64,000 nt of DNA from Clostridium brassicae (lineage in GTDB: Bacteria > Bacillota > Clostridia > Clostridiales > Clostridiaceae). A model generated the notes under the pieces. That model had not been told where the DNA came from, made no database searches, and saw nothing but the letters and a program-made list of their open reading frames with translations. The position numbers and the translations under genes were made by a program. Below are positions 10,873 through 19,935 of the stretch, one piece after another (the first letter of the stretch is position 1; every line of letters begins with the position of its first letter). The stretch covers positions 62,001 to 126,000 of the forward strand of contig NZ_JAPQFJ010000009.1 of assembly GCF_026738875.1 (NCBI RefSeq), written 5' to 3'.

Positions 10873-11036
10873 AGAAATCTAATTAGTTTAATATTCACAT
10901 TAATAAAAATGGTATAAAGAAAAGAATTATATAAAAATAAATTTTTATGTAAACATTCATAAATAATATGAATATTATAAATTAGAGTCATATGTATTAT
11001 AGTAAAATATTTGAATTTTATAGGGGGTATAATTTT

Positions 11037-11513
11037 ATGGCCAGTGTAATGAGAAATTTCATTGAGATAGAAGGAATAAATTCAAATTGTATACCAGAAA
11101 ATGTGTCAGCATTTAAACAATTTAATATAGAAGAAACTGCATGTTTACCAATTACAAAACCAGATATAGAACAAATTTTAAAAGTAATTGCAGATGTAGA
11201 AATTAAAAGCACAAGGGCAATAAGAACTCCAGTAGGAACCTCTCTTGAAGGTCAAGTTTTGACTGGTTGGAAGCTTGTAATAGAGGGAAAGGTAAATCAA
11301 AAGGTTCAATATGTAGCTGATCTTCCAGAACAACCATCTCATGCTGCACATTTTAGTGTGCCTTTTAGTACTTTTGTGGTATTGCCAGAGGATTTTGTTA
11401 TGGGTACACCGGTAACTGTAACACCATTTTTAGAAGATATATATGTAGAACAATTAGATAAAAGGTGTATATTTAAAAATATAACTTTATTATTAGCAGT
11501 TGAATTTTGTTAA
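11037..11513 (+). CDS. Single-domain SPOCS (DUF3794) protein
   Basis: 158 residues, almost entirely one SPOCS-like domain: FKQFNIEETACLPI, a KPDIEQIL helix, TSLEGQVLTGWKLVIEG, SHAAHFSVPFSTFVVLP and a C-terminal LEDIY...FKNITLLL. The start is taken at 11037 because a GGGGG ribosome site sits about 10 bases upstream and the N-terminus (MASVMRNFIEIEG) matches the next gene's MAKIMRNLVEY; an in-frame upstream ATG at 10992 lacks a ribosome site. No signal peptide is present. The domain matches the C-terminus of the giant proteins, suggesting a common assembly partner. The precise role is unknown. Confidence 0.85.
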   Translation: MASVMRNFIEIEGINSNCIPENVSAFKQFNIEETACLPITKPDIEQILKVIADVEIKSTRAIRTPVGTSLEGQVLTGWKLVIEGKVNQKVQYVADLPEQPSHAAHFSVPFSTFVVLPEDFVMGTPVTVTPFLEDIYVEQLDKRCIFKNITLLLAVEFC

Positions 11514-11534
11514 GAATAAGAAAGGGTGATATAT

Positions 11535-12038
11535 ATGGCAAAAATAATGAGAAATTTAGTTGAATATATAGGTATTGCTGATACTTTACCAACGAGCCCT
11601 AAATATTTTAAGGAATTAACAGTACAGGAAAATTTGGTAATACCAATGCAAAAACCAGATATAGAGCAATTGTTAGGAGTTATGGTAGAAGCAGAGGTAA
11701 TTTCAACTAGAGTAGTAGAAACAGAAAAAGGAATATCCGATGAAGGGCAAAAGCTTTCAGGATGTAAGCTTATAATAGAGCTTAAACTTCATGAAAAAGT
11801 TAAATATGTGGCAGATGAGCCAACACAATCAGTTCATGTAGCAGAGTATGAATCACAATATAAGAGTGTATTTATAGTTGTACCTTGTGAAATAGATGGA
11901 ACAGATGTATGTGAACTTGTTAGAAGAAATAAAATGAGTGTTAATGTATATATAGAAGATATATATGCTGAAATGATAGATTGTAGAAATATATTTAAAA
12001 ATGTAACAATCTTTGTTGATGCTGTATTTAGAAAATAA
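11535..12038 (+). CDS. Single-domain SPOCS (DUF3794) protein
   Basis: 167 residues in one SPOCS-like domain (FKELTVQENLVIPMQKPDIEQLL, SDEGQKLSGCKLIIELKL, QSVHVAEYES, YIEDIYAEMIDCRNIFKNV). The ATG at 11535 has AGAAAGGG at good spacing; an in-frame GTG nine bases upstream sits inside that site and is rejected. It begins 21 bases after the previous stop and shares the MRN...GI N-terminal motif, so the two are probably co-transcribed duplicates that have diverged. Probable spore-surface structural protein, by inference. Confidence 0.85.
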   Translation: MAKIMRNLVEYIGIADTLPTSPKYFKELTVQENLVIPMQKPDIEQLLGVMVEAEVISTRVVETEKGISDEGQKLSGCKLIIELKLHEKVKYVADEPTQSVHVAEYESQYKSVFIVVPCEIDGTDVCELVRRNKMSVNVYIEDIYAEMIDCRNIFKNVTIFVDAVFRK

Positions 12039-12096
12039 AGATAGATATTTATGAGTTAAAAAATCAAGTTATATTTTAAAGAAAGGAAGTGTATAT

Positions 12097-13284
12097 ATGG
12101 CAGTAGTATTAACCAAAACTGCAGATAAAGTTAATGTTTTGCCAGGGGATATAGTAACCTATCAAGTTACGATAAATAATACAGATGACACTTTTAGCGA
12201 AACAAATATAACATTTACAGATATAATACCAAAAGGAACTACTTTTATCAAAGACAGTTTTTTTTTAGAAGATAAGTTACAACTAGGGAAAGATCCTAAT
12301 GTAGGAGTGCCTATTCCTGATATACCTCCATTGGCAACAACAAAAGTTAAATATGATGTATTAGTTGATGAAAAAACTACTTCAGTACAATTAGTAAATA
12401 TTGCTCAAGCAACTTCAATATTAAGTGGAACAATGATACCTATAACCTATGAAAGTAATCCATTTAATATAAATATAGCAGCGATAGATTTATTAAAATC
12501 TGCAGATAAATATAATATAGCTGTTACGGAAGAAATAACTTATAGTATTATTATTAATAATATTGGAGCAGTTGAACTTAAAAACCCTATATTAAAAGAT
12601 TTAGTTCCAGAATGTCTTTCTTTTGTTGATGGGAGTTTTAGCATAAATGGTATTTTAGATACAAATGCCAACCCTAATAATGGAATTAATCTTGAAAATA
12701 TATTACCAGGACAAATTTTAAATATAAATTTTAGAGCAACTGTAATTTGTACACCATGTTTACTAAAGTTTGTTAATACTGCTGCATTAAGTTATGAAAT
12801 AGAAACAGTACAAAATGGACTAATTGAGACAAATACAATAACTACAAATAAAGTAATAACTACAGTTTCCCCATCTGCATTCAAACAATTAAGTAGAGAA
12901 GAATATATAAAAATTCCATGTCAAAAGCCAGATATGGAAGAAATTTTAAATACTCTTGTTAATATTGAAATAACAGATACAAAAGTTATAAAAACTCCTG
13001 TAATAACATCATTAGAAGGACAAAAACTAACAGGATTTAAACTAATAGTTGAGGGGGTATTAAATCAAAAGGTTGAGTATGTAGCTTGTGATAAAGAGCA
13101 GTCAGTACATGCAGCGCACTCTAGAGTTCCATTTAGTAGTTTTATTGTACTTCCTAAAAATTATGTAGAAGGTACTTCTATTAAGGTAGAAGGAGTAGTA
13201 GAAGATATTTATACTAAGCTTGTAAATAAGAGAACTATATTTAAAAATATAACTTTTATAATAAGGGCAACATATGAGTTGTAG
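12097..13284 (+). CDS. Two-repeat DUF11 protein with C-terminal SPOCS domain
   Basis: 395 residues: two DUF11 modules (about 1-125 and 126-255, each with a LKSADK/TKTADK start and TYSI/TYQV strand) and a C-terminal SPOCS-like domain (about 258-395) very close to those of the giant proteins (FKQLSREEYIKIPCQKPD, TSLEGQKLTGFKLIVEG). It looks like a miniature of the giant proteins without the N-terminal domains and the long repeat array. GAAAGGA precedes the ATG by about 8 bases. No signal peptide. The giants could have grown from such a form by repeat expansion, or this could be a shortened derivative. Confidence 0.85.
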   Translation: MAVVLTKTADKVNVLPGDIVTYQVTINNTDDTFSETNITFTDIIPKGTTFIKDSFFLEDKLQLGKDPNVGVPIPDIPPLATTKVKYDVLVDEKTTSVQLVNIAQATSILSGTMIPITYESNPFNINIAAIDLLKSADKYNIAVTEEITYSIIINNIGAVELKNPILKDLVPECLSFVDGSFSINGILDTNANPNNGINLENILPGQILNINFRATVICTPCLLKFVNTAALSYEIETVQNGLIETNTITTNKVITTVSPSAFKQLSREEYIKIPCQKPDMEEILNTLVNIEITDTKVIKTPVITSLEGQKLTGFKLIVEGVLNQKVEYVACDKEQSVHAAHSRVPFSSFIVLPKNYVEGTSIKVEGVVEDIYTKLVNKRTIFKNITFIIRATYEL

Positions 13285-13304
13285 GATAAATTATATAGAT
13301 TATG

Positions 13305-13343
13305 AACTCCAATTGGAAATTAACTCTGATTGGAGTTTTTTTG
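13305..13343 (+). terminator. Rho-independent terminator
   Basis: A 9-bp stem (AACTCCAAT with ATTGGAGTT) and a run of seven T, 21 bp after the stop. It ends the 11037-13284 transcript. Confidence 0.8.
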
Positions 13344-13495
13344 TAAATATATTTATACCATTTAAAATGAAAAAGTATGGTTGTTAAATAGTTTAAACAG
13401 CTATTTGAAATTAATATTACTTTTTTATGGTAAATATGAATATATATAGTGTATAAGAAAAAATATATAGTTTTATATGGTGGGGAGGGTATAGA

Positions 13496-15454
13496 GTGAA
13501 AAACAATTATAAAGAATTTGTAGAAATTATAAATGACTCCAGTAAATTTTGGAATAATCCCAAGGCATTTAAGCAATTTTGTATACAAGATACATTTGAT
13601 CTACCTTTAAATAAAATGAATATTGAAAAAATACTAAATGTAGTAGTAGATGTTGAAATAATAGATAAATTTATAATTGACACAATAATAGGGATGTCTA
13701 TAGAAGGGCAACGTCTTAGTGGAAAAAAAATTATAGTTAATGGAAAAATAAGATATAGGGTAGAGTATGAAACTACAGAGGAAAGCCAAGTTATTAATAC
13801 AATAGAGTTTGAAAAAAATTTTTCTAATCATGTAATGATAGAAAATCAAAAGTGTGACATATTACAAATAAAGGTGATAGCTAATGCTGAGTATGCATTA
13901 GTAAAACAAATTAACGAAAGGAAAATACTACATAATGCTGTAATATTGTTGAATGTAATTGATAGAATTTATGATTTAAATGATAATTATAATAAGATAA
14001 ATTTAGCAAAAAATATTGATGATTTAATTGCAGTTAAAGATAAGGCAAACTATACTAAACATGATTTTTTTAAAAATTGTAGTATAGGAGAACAGTTACA
14101 AATTGATTGTAAGAAGCCGCTAGTTAAAAATGTGCTTTCAACAATTAATGAATCAGAAGTTATTTATTTTAAAATAATTGATACTATAGTAGGTAAATCA
14201 TATGAAAGTCAATTTTTATCTGGTAAAGCAGTTGTTGCGATTATTAAAATAAGGCAAAAAATACTTTATGAAGCAGATAATAATGAAAAATCTGTACATG
14301 TTATAGAAAATCAATTATATAAATGTGTCCACGTGGTTATTCCAGAATTAATAGAGGGAACAGATCCTAAAAAATTGGTTAAAAATAAATTATTACGATA
14401 TAATGCAGAAATAGAATATGTATCAGTAATAAATTCAAGTAATTATATATTTATAAATATATTTCTTAAAGTTACTATAAACACAATACCTACTTATGAA
14501 ATATGCTGTTGTGAATGTGAAAATGATGATTCAAGTAAAATGTATATAATGTATGATGATGGTAGCTATAGTATTGAAATGGCTAAATATGATAATGCTA
14601 AGATAATAAAACCAACTTGGTCTCCGAATGGAAATTATATAGCATTTCTTTTAAGACAACATAATATGTGTAGATTTTATGTAATAAATTTTAGAGAATT
14701 GATGACTGAGAAAATTTTAAATTCACCTAATTTTAATAATATTAATGAGTATTGTTGGATAAAAGGGACAAATAAAGTAGTAATATCATCAACTTTGAAT
14801 AACAAAAAAGATTTATACTTAATAGATTTAAATACTTTAAAATACAAACAATTAACTTTTGGAGATGGACTTAGTATGAGTTTAAGCCCAAAAAGTTTAT
14901 CTGAAAATAATATATTATTTTTAAAATCAACTTCTAATATATCTGATATATGGAGCATAGATATTGAAGGACAAAATACAAAAAAGATTACTAAATGTGG
15001 ATATATAAAAGAATTTAATTGTTCACAGGATGGTAAAGAGATTACCTATGTATTTGGTAAAGGGGGAAATGTAGATTATATATATATTATAGATGTTAGT
15101 ACAGGTAAAGCAAAGTTAATAATAGATAGAGAAGATATTATTAGAAAAAAAAAGATTAAAATTTCTCCTAATGGTAGATACATTAGTTTTATAGGAAAGA
15201 AAAATGATATATTAAATATATATGTATTTGATAGAAATACTGAAATCATTAAATGTATTACTTGTTATTATAGTAGGTATATTAAAATATGTGATTATAC
15301 TTGGAAGATAGATTCTAGAAAAATATACTATACATCTAATGAATTAGGATATTATAATGTATATTCTATAGATTTACAAACAAATAATAAAGAACAATTA
15401 ACTAATAGTACAGCTTTAAATAGTTATATTTACTATAGGCCAAAAATAGATTAG
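13496..15454 (+). CDS. Two SPOCS-like domains fused to a TolB/PD40-type beta-propeller
   Basis: 652 residues. Domain 1 (about 20-155) and domain 2 (about 183-330) are divergent SPOCS-like repeats (KAFKQFCIQDTFDLPL, MSIEGQRLSGKKI; KSYESQFLSGKAV, KSVHVIEN). A C-terminal propeller follows (about 345-652) with PD40-type strands such as WSPNGNYIAF, ISPNGRYISFIG and WKIDSRKIYYTSNE, as in TolB/DPP-type propellers. A short Cys cluster (CCCECE) joins the halves. The GTG start is supported by GGGGAGGG about 8 bases upstream. No signal peptide. The propeller may bind protein or polysaccharide; the pairing with a spore-coat domain is unusual. More lysine- and AT-rich than its neighbours. Confidence 0.8.
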   Translation: MKNNYKEFVEIINDSSKFWNNPKAFKQFCIQDTFDLPLNKMNIEKILNVVVDVEIIDKFIIDTIIGMSIEGQRLSGKKIIVNGKIRYRVEYETTEESQVINTIEFEKNFSNHVMIENQKCDILQIKVIANAEYALVKQINERKILHNAVILLNVIDRIYDLNDNYNKINLAKNIDDLIAVKDKANYTKHDFFKNCSIGEQLQIDCKKPLVKNVLSTINESEVIYFKIIDTIVGKSYESQFLSGKAVVAIIKIRQKILYEADNNEKSVHVIENQLYKCVHVVIPELIEGTDPKKLVKNKLLRYNAEIEYVSVINSSNYIFINIFLKVTINTIPTYEICCCECENDDSSKMYIMYDDGSYSIEMAKYDNAKIIKPTWSPNGNYIAFLLRQHNMCRFYVINFRELMTEKILNSPNFNNINEYCWIKGTNKVVISSTLNNKKDLYLIDLNTLKYKQLTFGDGLSMSLSPKSLSENNILFLKSTSNISDIWSIDIEGQNTKKITKCGYIKEFNCSQDGKEITYVFGKGGNVDYIYIIDVSTGKAKLIIDREDIIRKKKIKISPNGRYISFIGKKNDILNIYVFDRNTEIIKCITCYYSRYIKICDYTWKIDSRKIYYTSNELGYYNVYSIDLQTNNKEQLTNSTALNSYIYYRPKID

Positions 15455-15568
15455 AAATCATTAAAATAATTCTAGACATTGTTATAAAAATTATCAATTT
15501 TTTAAAATAACGTGGAAATTGCATAAGTAAAAATTCAAATATGTAATGAAATTTTTTCAATAATAATA

Positions 15569-15613
15569 AAAAGCAGTTAATGAACAATTTAAATTGTATT
15601 AACTGCTTTTAAA
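15569..15613. terminator. Bidirectional terminator between convergent genes
   Basis: A perfect 13-bp stem (15569-15581 with 15598-15610, arm AAAAGCAGTTAAT) ends in TTTT, with A-rich sequence on the other side so it can act in both directions. Confidence 0.75.
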
Positions 15614-15679
15614 GTTAGAGCTTTCCCATATTATAAAGAAAGTCCCATTTAATTAGTGTATAGTATTAATTGTTTACTA

Positions 15680-15873
15680 TTAAAATAAACATGGTTCTTG
15701 GCTTTAGGTGGAGTTTTACTCTATGTGAAAGTTTATTAACAGAATTCTTAGGCATTTTACTCCTTAGAAGTTGTTATTCTTTAGGAGAAACTGTTATTCA
15801 TGGTAGTACCATTCTAATACTCCTACTTTAAAGAAGATAGAAGTATTAGAATGGTTAGAAATCGGATAAAATT
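15680..15873 (-). repeat. Interspersed structured element, copy A
   Basis: On the minus strand this shares ordered conserved blocks with 47262-47462: TTTATCCGAT, TTCTTTAAAGT(A/G)GGAGTA, and CCTAAGAATTCTGTTAAT (identical 18-mer at 15752-15735). It has a perfect 14-bp hairpin (15808-15821 with 15842-15855). It begins 10 bp past the stop of the minus-strand gene at 15883, in the same sense. I do not recognise the family; it may be a 3'-UTR RNA or a small non-autonomous repeat. Confidence 0.65.
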
Positions 15874-15882
15874 GATTGACTC

Positions 15883-16266
15883 CTATTCAGTTATACAGCT
15901 ATCATTATTTATTTGACTATGATGAAGACAATCGGTATCGCATGGATCAGGTTTTATGACTATAGGTTTAATTTTAACGCAATCATACCATATTTTTATT
16001 AAATAATGTGTATCGGCGCAAAGAGGACCAAAAAGAAATTGCCCACATTCATCAGTAAATGTATGTGTTAATGGTTTAGCTGAACAAGGATTGCATGGAT
16101 TTACAAGTTCAAATAATTTAACTACAGCATCTTTAACAACATTATCGTTATGATCTTTTACTATACCATGTACAACACTTCTTTTTTCTTCAGGAACTTT
16201 AACCGTAACTTCTAGTTGCTCATTTTCTTTTGGACAAATATCAAATTTTACTAATCGTGCACCCAT
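15883..16266 (-). CDS. Cysteine-rich CarboxypepD_reg-like small protein
   Basis: 127 residues. Residues about 30-100 look like a carboxypeptidase-regulatory-like beta-sandwich (VHGIVKDHNDNVVKDAVVKL, then TFTDECGQFLFGPL). Nine cysteines, including NPCNPCSAK and DPCDTDC, suit disulfide cross-linking or metal binding. A TAGGAGG site precedes the ATG. No signal peptide. Divergent from the SPOCS gene at 16513 and embedded in the same locus, so I infer a spore-surface component. An upstream GCATAAATT resembles a mother-cell sigma -10, weakly. Confidence 0.7.
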   Translation of the reverse strand: MGARLVKFDICPKENEQLEVTVKVPEEKRSVVHGIVKDHNDNVVKDAVVKLFELVNPCNPCSAKPLTHTFTDECGQFLFGPLCADTHYLIKIWYDCVKIKPIVIKPDPCDTDCLHHSQINNDSCITE

Positions 16267-16512
16267 AAAAACCTCCTATAAAAATTAAATTTTATTAGCT
16301 ATCAATTAAATTTATGCAATATAGGATTAAATTAGTATTTAATATAGAAAGTTACAAAAAATATACACAATACTTTATTTATATTAGAATGAAGTAAAAA
16401 AATAATATAAAATTACAAATATTATTTTTGAAAATATTATATGAATAAATAAATGATAAGGTTAATAAATATATTATTGATGTAGCTTAATAAAAAGGAG
16501 AAATATTATTAT

Positions 16513-17097
16513 ATGGGTATTATTAGGAATCATATAGATGTAGTTGGTATAACTCCAGAAGATCAACTTCCTAAAAAAATACAAAATGGACAGGTTATTG
16601 AATATTCAGAAGTGGAAAATATATTTATTCCTAGAAGCAACTCTAATATTAAGAGTATATATCAAATAGTATTAGACGTAAAAGTAACAGCAAAAAGAAA
16701 TGTAAATATTCCTATAGGTAACATAGTTATAATTGATGGATTTAAAAAAATAAAAATAATTTATTGTGATAAAGGTCGATATCAAAAAGCTAATGTATTA
16801 GATTTAAAATTACCATATAATACTTTTGTTGAGATGCCGGAGGGCAAGGAGGTAGCAAGTGTATATATAAAGATAATAGATGCTTATTTTGACTTGATTG
16901 AGGGAAGAAAGTTGTATAGCCATATTGTATATTTGGTAGAGGTCAACTATAAAACAGATAGTTTTATAGAAGATAATTATGAAAAAGAAAAATTAAATGA
17001 AGATATTATAAAGGAAGTAGGAATATGTGATGAAAGGATCAATAACAATCAAGATAAATTTAAACCTTTAGTTAATATAGATGCTGAATTTTTATGA
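16513..17097 (+). CDS. Divergent SPOCS-like (DUF3794) protein
   Basis: 194 residues. N-terminus MGIIRNHIDVVGI resembles the small SPOCS proteins; the core shows VENIFIPRSNSNIKSI, a conserved basic strand, LPYNTFVEMPEG and a terminal IIDAYFDLIEGRKLYSHIVYLVEV, i.e. a diverged SPOCS fold lacking the EGQ.LTG motif (replaced by NIVIIDG). A charged tail of about 45 residues follows. AAAAAGGAG lies about 12 bases before the ATG. The stop overlaps the ribosome site of the following glycosyltransferase, so the two are translationally coupled. Confidence 0.7.
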   Translation: MGIIRNHIDVVGITPEDQLPKKIQNGQVIEYSEVENIFIPRSNSNIKSIYQIVLDVKVTAKRNVNIPIGNIVIIDGFKKIKIIYCDKGRYQKANVLDLKLPYNTFVEMPEGKEVASVYIKIIDAYFDLIEGRKLYSHIVYLVEVNYKTDSFIEDNYEKEKLNEDIIKEVGICDERINNNQDKFKPLVNIDAEFL

Positions 17098-17106
17098 GGT
17101 GATTTT

Positions 17107-18243
17107 ATGAAGGTGTGTATCGATGGAATAGGTCTAAATATGCTTCAAGGAACGAGCCTATGTTCATATACTTATGAATTCCTAAAAAATTTAACAAAGA
17201 TATATCCAGAATTGAAGTATAATCTTATTTGGGATAATGATAAAGAAGAGAAGAAATACCTGGAAAATAAGTTAATCTATTTAAATTTAAATAGATTAAC
17301 TAATGATTACAATATATTAGAAAATTATATAGAAGAAAATGACATAAATATATTTCATTCTATAAACAATGGATTTAGTATCCCTTATAATAAAAAATGT
17401 AAATATGTTAGTACAATATATGATTTACTTCCTATTTTTAATATGAGTTATACAGATAAACCGTATTATGAGAAATTTATGAATTCAATGCCTATAGCTA
17501 TAGAAAATTCTGATAAAATTATTGCTGTTTCAAAATTTATAAAAGATCAGATTATTGAATATTTTCATGTGGATAATAAAAAAATTCAAGTAATATATCC
17601 TGGATGTTCTAATTATTTTAGAAGTATAGATAGTAATATAACTAAAGAATTTATTAAAAAGAACTATAATATATATGGAGAATTTTTACTTTATGTAGGC
17701 AGTATACATCCAAGAAAAAATTTACATGTACTATTAAAAGTTTTTAAAAGTATAAAGTATTATAATGCAACTAAAAATATGAAATTGGTAATAATAGGAA
17801 ATTATAAAGGAAAAGCATATGAATATTATCTAAAGCTAAAATCATTAGCACGTTTTTTAAAAATACAAGATGATGTTATTTTTACAGGATCAATAGATTA
17901 TCAAGATACTCTTTATTTTTATAATTCTAGTGAATGTTTAATAAATTTATCTTTATATGAAGGGTTTCCTTTATCGGTTATAGAGGCTATGGCCTGTGGA
18001 ACTCCTGTTATATGTAGTAATAATAAGATATTTAATGAAATTATAGGTGATTATGCTATATTAGTAGATGTAGATGATGAAGTTTATATAAAAGAAAACA
18101 TATTAGAATGTTTAATAAATCATAATTATAAAGAGAAACTTTGTAAAAAGGGGATAAAAAAAAGTCTAGAATATAAATGGGAAAACAATGTTTTTAAAAT
18201 GCATGGTGTTTATCAATCATTAATGGACCCACATATTAAATGA
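17107..18243 (+). CDS. GT4-family glycosyltransferase
   Basis: 378 residues with the two-Rossmann GT-B layout. The C-terminal half has the donor-site signature: YVGSIHPRKN, VIFTGSIDY and the E-x7-E region ECLINLSLYEGFPLSVIEAMACGT. Family members transfer sugars from nucleotide donors to glycans, lipids or proteins; retaining chemistry is typical. No signal or membrane segment, so it acts in the cytoplasm. GAGGTGA overlaps the previous stop, coupling it to the SPOCS-like gene at 16513, which suggests it glycosylates a spore-surface component. The acceptor cannot be read from sequence. Confidence 0.85.
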   Translation: MKVCIDGIGLNMLQGTSLCSYTYEFLKNLTKIYPELKYNLIWDNDKEEKKYLENKLIYLNLNRLTNDYNILENYIEENDINIFHSINNGFSIPYNKKCKYVSTIYDLLPIFNMSYTDKPYYEKFMNSMPIAIENSDKIIAVSKFIKDQIIEYFHVDNKKIQVIYPGCSNYFRSIDSNITKEFIKKNYNIYGEFLLYVGSIHPRKNLHVLLKVFKSIKYYNATKNMKLVIIGNYKGKAYEYYLKLKSLARFLKIQDDVIFTGSIDYQDTLYFYNSSECLINLSLYEGFPLSVIEAMACGTPVICSNNKIFNEIIGDYAILVDVDDEVYIKENILECLINHNYKEKLCKKGIKKSLEYKWENNVFKMHGVYQSLMDPHIK

Positions 18244-18244
18244 A

Positions 18245-18295
18245 TAAAAACTTGTGGTATTTGTTTAAAAAAGCATTTACTACAAGTTTTTATAT
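18245..18295 (+). terminator. Rho-independent terminator after GT4 gene
   Basis: A 10-bp stem AAAAACTTGT with ACAAGTTTTT has a long loop and a T-rich tail, right after the stop. It closes the candidate spore-surface locus. Confidence 0.7.
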
Positions 18296-18429
18296 GTTAG
18301 TTTCACATTTTCAATCATAATTATATGCTATAATGACTTATTACAATAGATATTATTAGATTGGAAACAATATATAATAAAAAATATATTAATAGTACAA
18401 TTTAAACATATATTTAAGGAGATGTAAAA

Positions 18430-19251
18430 ATGGGATATAAGTTGATATGTTTAGACATGGATGGAACTGTACTAGATGATAAAAAGAAAATTAGTCATAG
18501 AAATAAAGAAGCTATAAAAAGGGCTCATGATAAAGGTGTTAAAATTGCTATATCTACAGGAAGAGTATTTGCTTCAGCAAGATATTATGCTGAGATTTTA
18601 GGGATAAAAGCTCCTATTATAGCTTCAAATGGTGCATATATAAGAGAAAAAGATAAAGACGAAGTTATATACGAATCCTTATTAGATAAGGAAGTGTGCA
18701 AAAATATATGCCATATTATTGAAAAATATGATTTTTTTAATTATTTTAATACATATAATAGGATAATAGCTAATAAGCCTTTTCCAAAACAAAATATATA
18801 TCGTTTAATGAATGAGGAATTACCTAATAATATGAAAATATCCTTGGATGTTGTATCAGACATTAAAGAGATTCTAGAGGATGATAGTAATAGAATTGTA
18901 AAATTTATATCCATTAGTGATGATTATGAAAATTTAAATAAGGCAAGAGAAGAAATAGATGCTTTAGGAGGACTTGAAATAGTAAGATCTAATATTAATA
19001 ATTTTGAAGTTATGAATAAAGGTTGTTCAAAAGGAAGTGCAGTGGAGAGGTTATCAGAATTTTATGGTATTAAAAAAGATGAAGTGATCTGTATTGGTGA
19101 TTCTGAAAATGATTTATCTATGATAAAATATGCAGGCATGGGAATAGCTATGGGAAATGGAGAAGATTATATAAAGAGTAATGCAAAATATGTTACAGAT
19201 ACAAACAATAATGATGGTGTTGCAAAAGCTATTGAAAAATTTGTTTTATAA
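18430..19251 (+). CDS. Cof-type HAD-superfamily phosphatase
   Basis: 273 residues, normal for the Cof/YwpJ subfamily. HAD motif I is DMDGT at residues 9-13 (nucleophile Asp plus general acid Asp), motif II is the STG after IAI, motif III the conserved Lys before GSAVERL, and motif IV GDSENDLSMI. Members dephosphorylate sugar phosphates, FMN or other small phosphates; substrate cannot be assigned. TAAGGAG precedes the ATG. The intergenic region 19252-19437 after it shows no clear feature. Confidence 0.9.
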   Translation: MGYKLICLDMDGTVLDDKKKISHRNKEAIKRAHDKGVKIAISTGRVFASARYYAEILGIKAPIIASNGAYIREKDKDEVIYESLLDKEVCKNICHIIEKYDFFNYFNTYNRIIANKPFPKQNIYRLMNEELPNNMKISLDVVSDIKEILEDDSNRIVKFISISDDYENLNKAREEIDALGGLEIVRSNINNFEVMNKGCSKGSAVERLSEFYGIKKDEVICIGDSENDLSMIKYAGMGIAMGNGEDYIKSNAKYVTDTNNNDGVAKAIEKFVL

Positions 19252-19437
19252 TATAAATAATGTTTCAGTGAATTTTTGAATTTATATAACTTTAAGGAAA
19301 ATTCTAAGTTTAATAAAATTAAAAGAAAGTTTAAGATATAAATTTAAACCCAAATATACTAGATGTATTTTACACTTTACCTAAGATATTAATTAATGTA
19401 ATATATAAGAAGTGATAGCTGAAGAGGGGGGAAAAAG

Positions 19438-19923
19438 ATGAAAATAGAAAGTCCGAATTTACACATAGTTTTATTTGAACCAGAGATACCTCAAAACACA
19501 GGCAATATAGGAAGAACATGTGTATTAACTAACTGCAGATTACATTTAATTAAACCTTTAGGATTTGAATTGGATGATAAACATGTAAAAAGAGCTGGGC
19601 TAGATTACTGGCCTCATTTAGATATAGAGGTTCATGAATCTTTTAATGATATGATAGATAAATATCCAAATGCAACAGTATATCTTTCAACTACAAAAAA
19701 CAGTAAACATCACCATGACGAAGTAAATTATAAAAAAGGAGATTTTATTGTTTTTGGTAGAGAGTCTTCTGGCCTTCCAGATTATATAAGAGATAGATAT
19801 ACCGAAAATAGAATCAGAGTTCCTATGATAGATACAACGACTAGATCTTTAAATCTTTCCAATACTGTTTCAATTGTAGCATATGAAGCACTAAGACAAA
19901 TGGGTTTCCCAGGTATGAAATAA
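19438..19923 (+). CDS. trmL: tRNA (cytidine(34)-2'-O)-methyltransferase
   Basis: 161 residues, the size of compact SPOUT methyltransferases of the TrmL/YibK group, which 2'-O-methylate the wobble base of leucine tRNAs using S-adenosylmethionine. Motif 1 is PEIPQNTGNIGRTC, motif 2 FGRESSGLP, motif 3 RSLNLSNTVSIVAYE, forming the trefoil-knot cofactor site. AGAGGGGGG provides the ribosome site. The following gene starts 12 bases after the stop, so they are probably co-transcribed. Confidence 0.93.
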   Translation: MKIESPNLHIVLFEPEIPQNTGNIGRTCVLTNCRLHLIKPLGFELDDKHVKRAGLDYWPHLDIEVHESFNDMIDKYPNATVYLSTTKNSKHHHDEVNYKKGDFIVFGRESSGLPDYIRDRYTENRIRVPMIDTTTRSLNLSNTVSIVAYEALRQMGFPGMK

Positions 19924-19935
19924 GGAGGAAATTCC

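Noticed and set aside
10992-11036. Upstream start for the first single-domain SPOCS gene
   Set aside because: GGGGG spacing fits the ATG at 11037 and the shorter N-terminus matches the next paralogue.
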